DNA from: Verrucomicrobiota bacterium
GTDB taxonomy: Bacteria; Verrucomicrobiota; Verrucomicrobiia; Opitutales; Oceanipulchritudinaceae
Assembly (NCBI GenBank): GCA_009908535.1
Contig: JAAAOD010000196.1
Location: forward strand, 1 to 9,077
Reading direction: 5' to 3'
Length of the DNA stretch: 9,077 bases
Shown: piece by piece, positions 6,223 through 9,077 of the stretch
Layout: each line of letters starts with the position of its first letter
Numbering within the stretch: the first letter of the stretch is position 1
Made by a program: the position numbers and the translations under genes
The notes under the pieces: model-generated
The model's database searches: none
The model's input: only the letters and a program-made list of their open reading frames with translations
Told to the model about the DNA's origin: nothing

Positions 6223-7174
6223 ACCTAGCCTGGAATCGCCCCTTATCGCCGGTCTCGACCTGACTTCCATCGACGATCAGATCATTCCCTTTGCCCGCTC
6301 GCTTTCGCGCTTTCTTCCGCATCCGCGCCTGCGTTTCGTCCATGTCGTCCAGCGGTACGACCTTGATGTCGGCCCGGAGGAGGATCCCGCCTCGGTGGCA
6401 AGGCGCCTTGACCATGCCCTGCGGCCCGAGCTGACGCAGAAGATCCGGCGCTACCTTCCGCGGTTCGCCCCCGAGGATCTTCTTTTACCCCACGCGGAGG
6501 AGGACGCGGCGAAGGATCTCGTCGAAACGGCGGCTTCCACCTGCGCCGGCCTCCTTGTCATCGGCGAGAAGGAAGGCAACGACCGCAGCCACTGGTACAG
6601 CCGCCGCATTACGACAACGGCTCCCTGCCCGGTGGCGGTCTTTCCCGACAAAAGCGAAATTCCTGCCGAAAGCCGGTCCGACGCAAGGGGGAGCGCGGGA
6701 TGGAAGACAGTTCTGTTTGCCGGCGACTTCAGCAGGGCGGCGGATCCCGCCCTTGCCTTCGCTCTCGGTGCGGCAAGGGAAAACGGACTCCGTCTGGGCA
6801 TGCATCTGGTCCAGGACGCCTCCGGCAGTTTTTTCCCTTTTTTCCGTCACCGCAAAGGCAGGAGTTCCGCCGAGGCCACCCGCCGGGCTGCGGAAAAGTC
6901 CCTTGATCGCCTCGCGCTGACCGCGGACCGGATCGACTTCGTCACGGAACTGGATGAGGATCCCCACGAGAACGAGGCCGAGCGCCTCCTTGCCGCGGCC
7001 ATGGCGTATGAGGCGGATCTCATTGTCGTGGGCACGCGGGGGAAAACGGACCGCGCCACCGATCCCTGCGGCCACCTCATCGAATGCCTCGGCCGCATCC
7101 GCAAACGTCGTCCCATCCTTTATTTCGGCGAACGCGCAAACCCGACGCCGTCCCTTCCTGCCACCGATGGATAG
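6215..7174 (+). CDS. Tandem universal stress protein (two Usp domains)
   Basis: A 319-residue soluble protein with two UspA-like domains, about residues 8-145 and 162-305. Domain 1 begins PLIAGLDLTSIDDQIIPFAR and ends LLVIGEKEGNDRSHWYSRRI then APCPVAVFP; its nucleotide loop lacks the normal G-2x-G-9x-G(S/T) spacing. Domain 2 begins KTVLFAGDFSRAADPAL and has IVVGTRGK, where Gly273, Gly276 and Gly286 keep the G-2x-G-9x-G spacing but His287 replaces Ser/Thr. So only the second domain looks able to bind ATP, and that is uncertain. The ATG overlaps the transporter stop by 8 bases and has its own Shine-Dalgarno, so the two are surely co-transcribed. In Halomonas the USP TeaD regulates the ectoine transporter TeaABC; a similar control of the BCCT protein here is inferred. 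Confidence 0.9.
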   Translation: MTEPSLESPLIAGLDLTSIDDQIIPFARSLSRFLPHPRLRFVHVVQRYDLDVGPEEDPASVARRLDHALRPELTQKIRRYLPRFAPEDLLLPHAEEDAAKDLVETAASTCAGLLVIGEKEGNDRSHWYSRRITTTAPCPVAVFPDKSEIPAESRSDARGSAGWKTVLFAGDFSRAADPALAFALGAARENGLRLGMHLVQDASGSFFPFFRHRKGRSSAEATRRAAEKSLDRLALTADRIDFVTELDEDPHENEAERLLAAAMAYEADLIVVGTRGKTDRATDPCGHLIECLGRIRKRRPILYFGERANPTPSLPATDG

Positions 7175-7188
7175 GACGGTAAATCTCG

Positions 7189-7217
7189 TTGAAGTTCCCG
7201 GAAAAGTTTTCTAAACT
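7189..7217 (+). promoter_or_regulatory. Candidate sigma70-type promoter
   Basis: TTGAAG (7189-7194) and TAAACT (7212-7217) are separated by 17 bases, each matching four of six consensus positions. It lies in the 70-base gap after the stress-protein gene and 28 bases before the ATG at 7245. The score is modest and the site is a prediction. Confidence 0.4.
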
Positions 7218-7221
7218 TTCC
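7200..7221. promoter_or_regulatory. Imperfect palindrome over the candidate -10
   Basis: GGAAAAGTTT (7200-7209) pairs with AAACTTTCC (7213-7221), with one bulged A and a three-base loop. It is AT-rich and has no T-tract after it, so an operator is somewhat more likely than a terminator for the preceding operon. Both remain possible. Confidence 0.35.
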
Positions 7222-7244
7222 CCGATACCAACAAGGGGGAAAAT

Positions 7245-8318
7245 ATGAAGATCGGGGGACGTTCTTTTGTGGGTGGGCTTGGCCTGCTTTACGTTACCCG
7301 CGGGGAAAGCTGGTTTCAGCAGGGCAAGGCCAGCTGGACACGGGCTTCCGGAGTCCTGCCCTCGGTCGCCAACTGGACCCTTTCTGCAGGCGGCAGCTTC
7401 GAGGAAGCGCCATTGACGGATTTCCGGCTCTTCGGTCCAGGCTATCCGGGAGGAATCGTCATTCCCCGCTTTGAAGAGGATCCGTATGATTACGAGCTGG
7501 ACATAGAGTTCAGCTCCGAAGCGGCCTTTATTTCCAAGACCGGGGCGGGAAACTACTCCCTCAAAGGCGAGGGCCCGCAAAGCGGGGTATGGGAGGAATC
7601 GCTGGTCCTCCCCCCCTACGATCCCCTCGTTCCGAAAGGCGTGAGCAACTTCGAGGATTTGCAGGACATCGATCCGCGCTGGCCGGTCACCCTCGAATTG
7701 CTTCCTTTCAATGATTTGAAGGGACGCGAGGGATTCCTTGAAATCGAAGTCTACTACCAATCCGCCCATGGGGAGCAGACGGTCTGGAGTTCCGAATCGG
7801 AGGAGGACAACGGCGAGGATCTGGGACTGCCCGTCGACACTGCCTCCGTAACAATCCCCGCCCACTCACTGACGGGGAATCCGGCGGGGATCTACGAGGT
7901 CTGCTTCAGTCACATCCGTATCGAATCCCTCGAAGAGGTCGAGGGGTTCGACAGCGGCCAGAAGGGAGTCGCCACCCTCGTCGATACCCTTCTTCACCTT
8001 CACGCCACCGATCCCAACCAGATCCCGGGCTTCCTCCATCTGCCGGTAAACGACTGGCATCACGGAGACCAGCTGGGCTGGATCTACGGGATCACCCCTC
8101 AGTGGGGCTACTCTCATGACCTTGGCTGGATGTACGTAGCTTTCACCCCGCGGTTTGTCTACCAGAGCGAAATTGGTTGGATGATGCCGCTGGCCGGCAC
8201 TTGCGAAAGCGGCCTCTGGTTCTATACGCCCACCCTCGGTTACGCTTTCACCTCAAGCGACATGGGCGGCTGGTACCAGTCCCTGAGCGAAGGCTACGGT
8301 CGCTTTCTCGGGCCGTGA
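7245..8318 (+). CDS. Verrucomicrobial LGW/LGY C-terminal repeat protein, function unknown
   Basis: A 357-residue protein of unknown function. ATG 7245 has a strong Shine-Dalgarno (AAGGGGG, 7233-7239). The middle (about 40-250) is rich in beta-strand sequence: NWTLSAGGSFEEA, YELDIEFSSEAAFISKTGAG, LVLPPYDPLVPKGVSNFEDL, IDPRWPVTLELLPFNDL, TASVTIPAHSLTGNPAGIYE. The layout resembles surface or cell-wall-type proteins I know from Opitutae, but I cannot name a domain with certainty. Residues 275-357 hold repeats of the form [QDET]-[LI]-G-[WY] every 15-22 residues: QLGWIYG, DLGWMYV, EIGWMMP, TLGYAFT, each followed by an aromatic-rich loop. The N-terminus (MKIGGRSFVGGLGLLYVTRG) is a poor signal peptide, so export is uncertain or the 5' end is altered. 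A candidate promoter precedes the gene. Confidence 0.75.
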   Translation: MKIGGRSFVGGLGLLYVTRGESWFQQGKASWTRASGVLPSVANWTLSAGGSFEEAPLTDFRLFGPGYPGGIVIPRFEEDPYDYELDIEFSSEAAFISKTGAGNYSLKGEGPQSGVWEESLVLPPYDPLVPKGVSNFEDLQDIDPRWPVTLELLPFNDLKGREGFLEIEVYYQSAHGEQTVWSSESEEDNGEDLGLPVDTASVTIPAHSLTGNPAGIYEVCFSHIRIESLEEVEGFDSGQKGVATLVDTLLHLHATDPNQIPGFLHLPVNDWHHGDQLGWIYGITPQWGYSHDLGWMYVAFTPRFVYQSEIGWMMPLAGTCESGLWFYTPTLGYAFTSSDMGGWYQSLSEGYGRFLGP

Positions 8319-8392
8319 GGAATGCAGGGTTGCGGACCGGGGGCGCCCTCTGCTCCAAACCCCGTTGACACCGTACCTTGCAAAGGCATTCG

Positions 8393-9077
8393 ATGGCAAT
8401 GGCCATCATGCTGCTTCTCTTTGCCTACTTCCTGCTCGCGATCGGAGTTTCCTTTCTCTGTTCTGTCCTCGAGGCGGTATTTCTTTCCGTCACGCCTTCC
8501 TTTGTCTCCGCCGCCGCCGGGGAAGGCAGCCGCTGGGGGCGGATTCTCAAAAAGCTGAAGGACGACGTCGAACGCCCCCTCGCCGCCATTCTCAGCCTCA
8601 ACACCATCGCGCACACCGTCGGGGCAGCGGGCGTCGGGGCGCAGGCGCAGATCGTTTTCCGGAATATCCCCTTGTCGGTGATTTCGGGCATCCTGACGCT
8701 TCTGATCCTCGTTCTTTCCGAGATCATCCCCAAAACCCTCGGGGCGCATTACTGGCGGCAGCTGGCTCCGGGCTCCACCCTGCTCATCCATTTTCTGACC
8801 ATCCTTCTCTTGCCGCTGGTGGCCCTCTCCCGCGCCATTTCCCGTTTCCTCTCGAAGGGAAGCCATGCCGGGGCAATCAGCCGAGGCGAAATTTCCGCCA
8901 TCGCGGAAATGGGACGACAGGAAGGCATCCTCGACCAGAGTGATGCGCGGGCGCTCCGAGGCGTCCTCGATTTCCAGGGTCAACGGGTGCGCGACGTCTT
9001 CACTCCACGGGTCGTGGTCAAACATATTGATCCGCAAACGACAATCGGCCGGTTTTTCAGCGAGGATCCCGAGCTTC
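8393..9077 (+). CDS. CNNM/CorB-type transporter (DUF21 + CBS), 5' part
   Basis: The frame opens at ATG 8393 and runs off the window after 228 residues, just into the first CBS domain. The DUF21/CNNM membrane domain fills about 5-170. Hydrophobic helices lie at 5-32 (AIMLLLFAYFLLAIGVSFLC onward), 62-84, 93-118 and 126-148. Key motifs are VLEAVFLSVTPSF (25-37), PLAAILSLNTIAHTVGAAGVG (62-82) and LILVLSEIIPKTLGA (104-118). After it come GEISAIAEMGRQEGILD and the linker VRDVFTPRVVV that normally leads into paired CBS domains. Homologues (CorB, CorC, YfjD, CNNM) are inner-membrane proteins tied to Mg2+ or Co2+ efflux; the ion here is unknown. ATG 8399 and 8408 are alternative starts. No strong Shine-Dalgarno is seen. 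Confidence 0.9.
   Translation, partial: MAMAIMLLLFAYFLLAIGVSFLCSVLEAVFLSVTPSFVSAAAGEGSRWGRILKKLKDDVERPLAAILSLNTIAHTVGAAGVGAQAQIVFRNIPLSVISGILTLLILVLSEIIPKTLGAHYWRQLAPGSTLLIHFLTILLLPLVALSRAISRFLSKGSHAGAISRGEISAIAEMGRQEGILDQSDARALRGVLDFQGQRVRDVFTPRVVVKHIDPQTTIGRFFSEDPEL

Noticed and set aside
4539..6270. Several long frames overlapping the BCCT gene on both strands
   Set aside because: They are shadows of high-GC coding sequence; the BCCT frame carries all the family motifs.
8364..8369. Perfect TTGACA upstream of the CNNM gene
   Set aside because: No acceptable -10 lies 16-18 bases downstream (ATTCGA at the 17-base position), and the transcript would begin at or inside the start codon.

Overview
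The window is GC-rich bacterial chromosome. It most resembles Verrucomicrobiota, probably the Opitutales/Puniceicoccales side. The evidence is a PEP-CTERM sorting tail (VPEPS, a hydrophobic stretch, then RR) on a DUF7901-like relic, a C-terminal LGW/LGY repeat protein of a style common in that phylum, an orphan HDLxN-type histidine kinase with a Cys-rich PAS domain, few Shine-Dalgarno sites, and REP-like intergenic sequence. The BCCT osmolyte transporter fits a marine or saline habitat. The taxonomy is inferred from these traits; there is no phylogenetic marker in the window.

Layout. 1-342 (+) is the 3' end of a HAD-family phosphatase/phosphomutase. Five bases away and convergent with it is a soluble orphan histidine kinase (348-1466, -). 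The kinase is divergent from cutA (1580-1951, +). Positions 1952-2521 hold no convincing gene but carry small inverted repeats and two diverged copies of a 16-bp word, which look like dispersed repeat DNA. A broken PEP-CTERM gene follows (2522-3081, +): its N-terminus is missing and one base is lost at a GGGG run near 2694. Next are tRNA-Gly(CCC) on the minus strand (3103-3176) and a SlyD-like FKBP prolyl isomerase (3332-3814, +). A gap of about 270 bases holds a doubtful 35-codon ORF, and then comes a DUF423 membrane protein (4088-4465, +).

The best-defined functional unit is a two-gene operon: a BCCT-family transporter (4564-6222) overlapping by 8 bases a tandem universal stress protein (6215-7174). 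It recalls transporter/USP pairs in which the stress protein modulates osmolyte uptake. After a 70-base gap with a candidate promoter and a palindrome comes a 357-residue protein with C-terminal LGW repeats but no clear signal peptide (7245-8318). The window ends inside a CNNM/CorB-type (DUF21 plus CBS) membrane protein (8393-end).

Most genes here are ordinary housekeeping or accessory genes. I see no defence system, CRISPR array, transposase or phage gene. The less ordinary items are the decayed PEP-CTERM locus with its repeat-rich flank, the Cys-rich PAS kinase with an atypical G1 box, the BCCT-USP coupling and the LGW-repeat protein.
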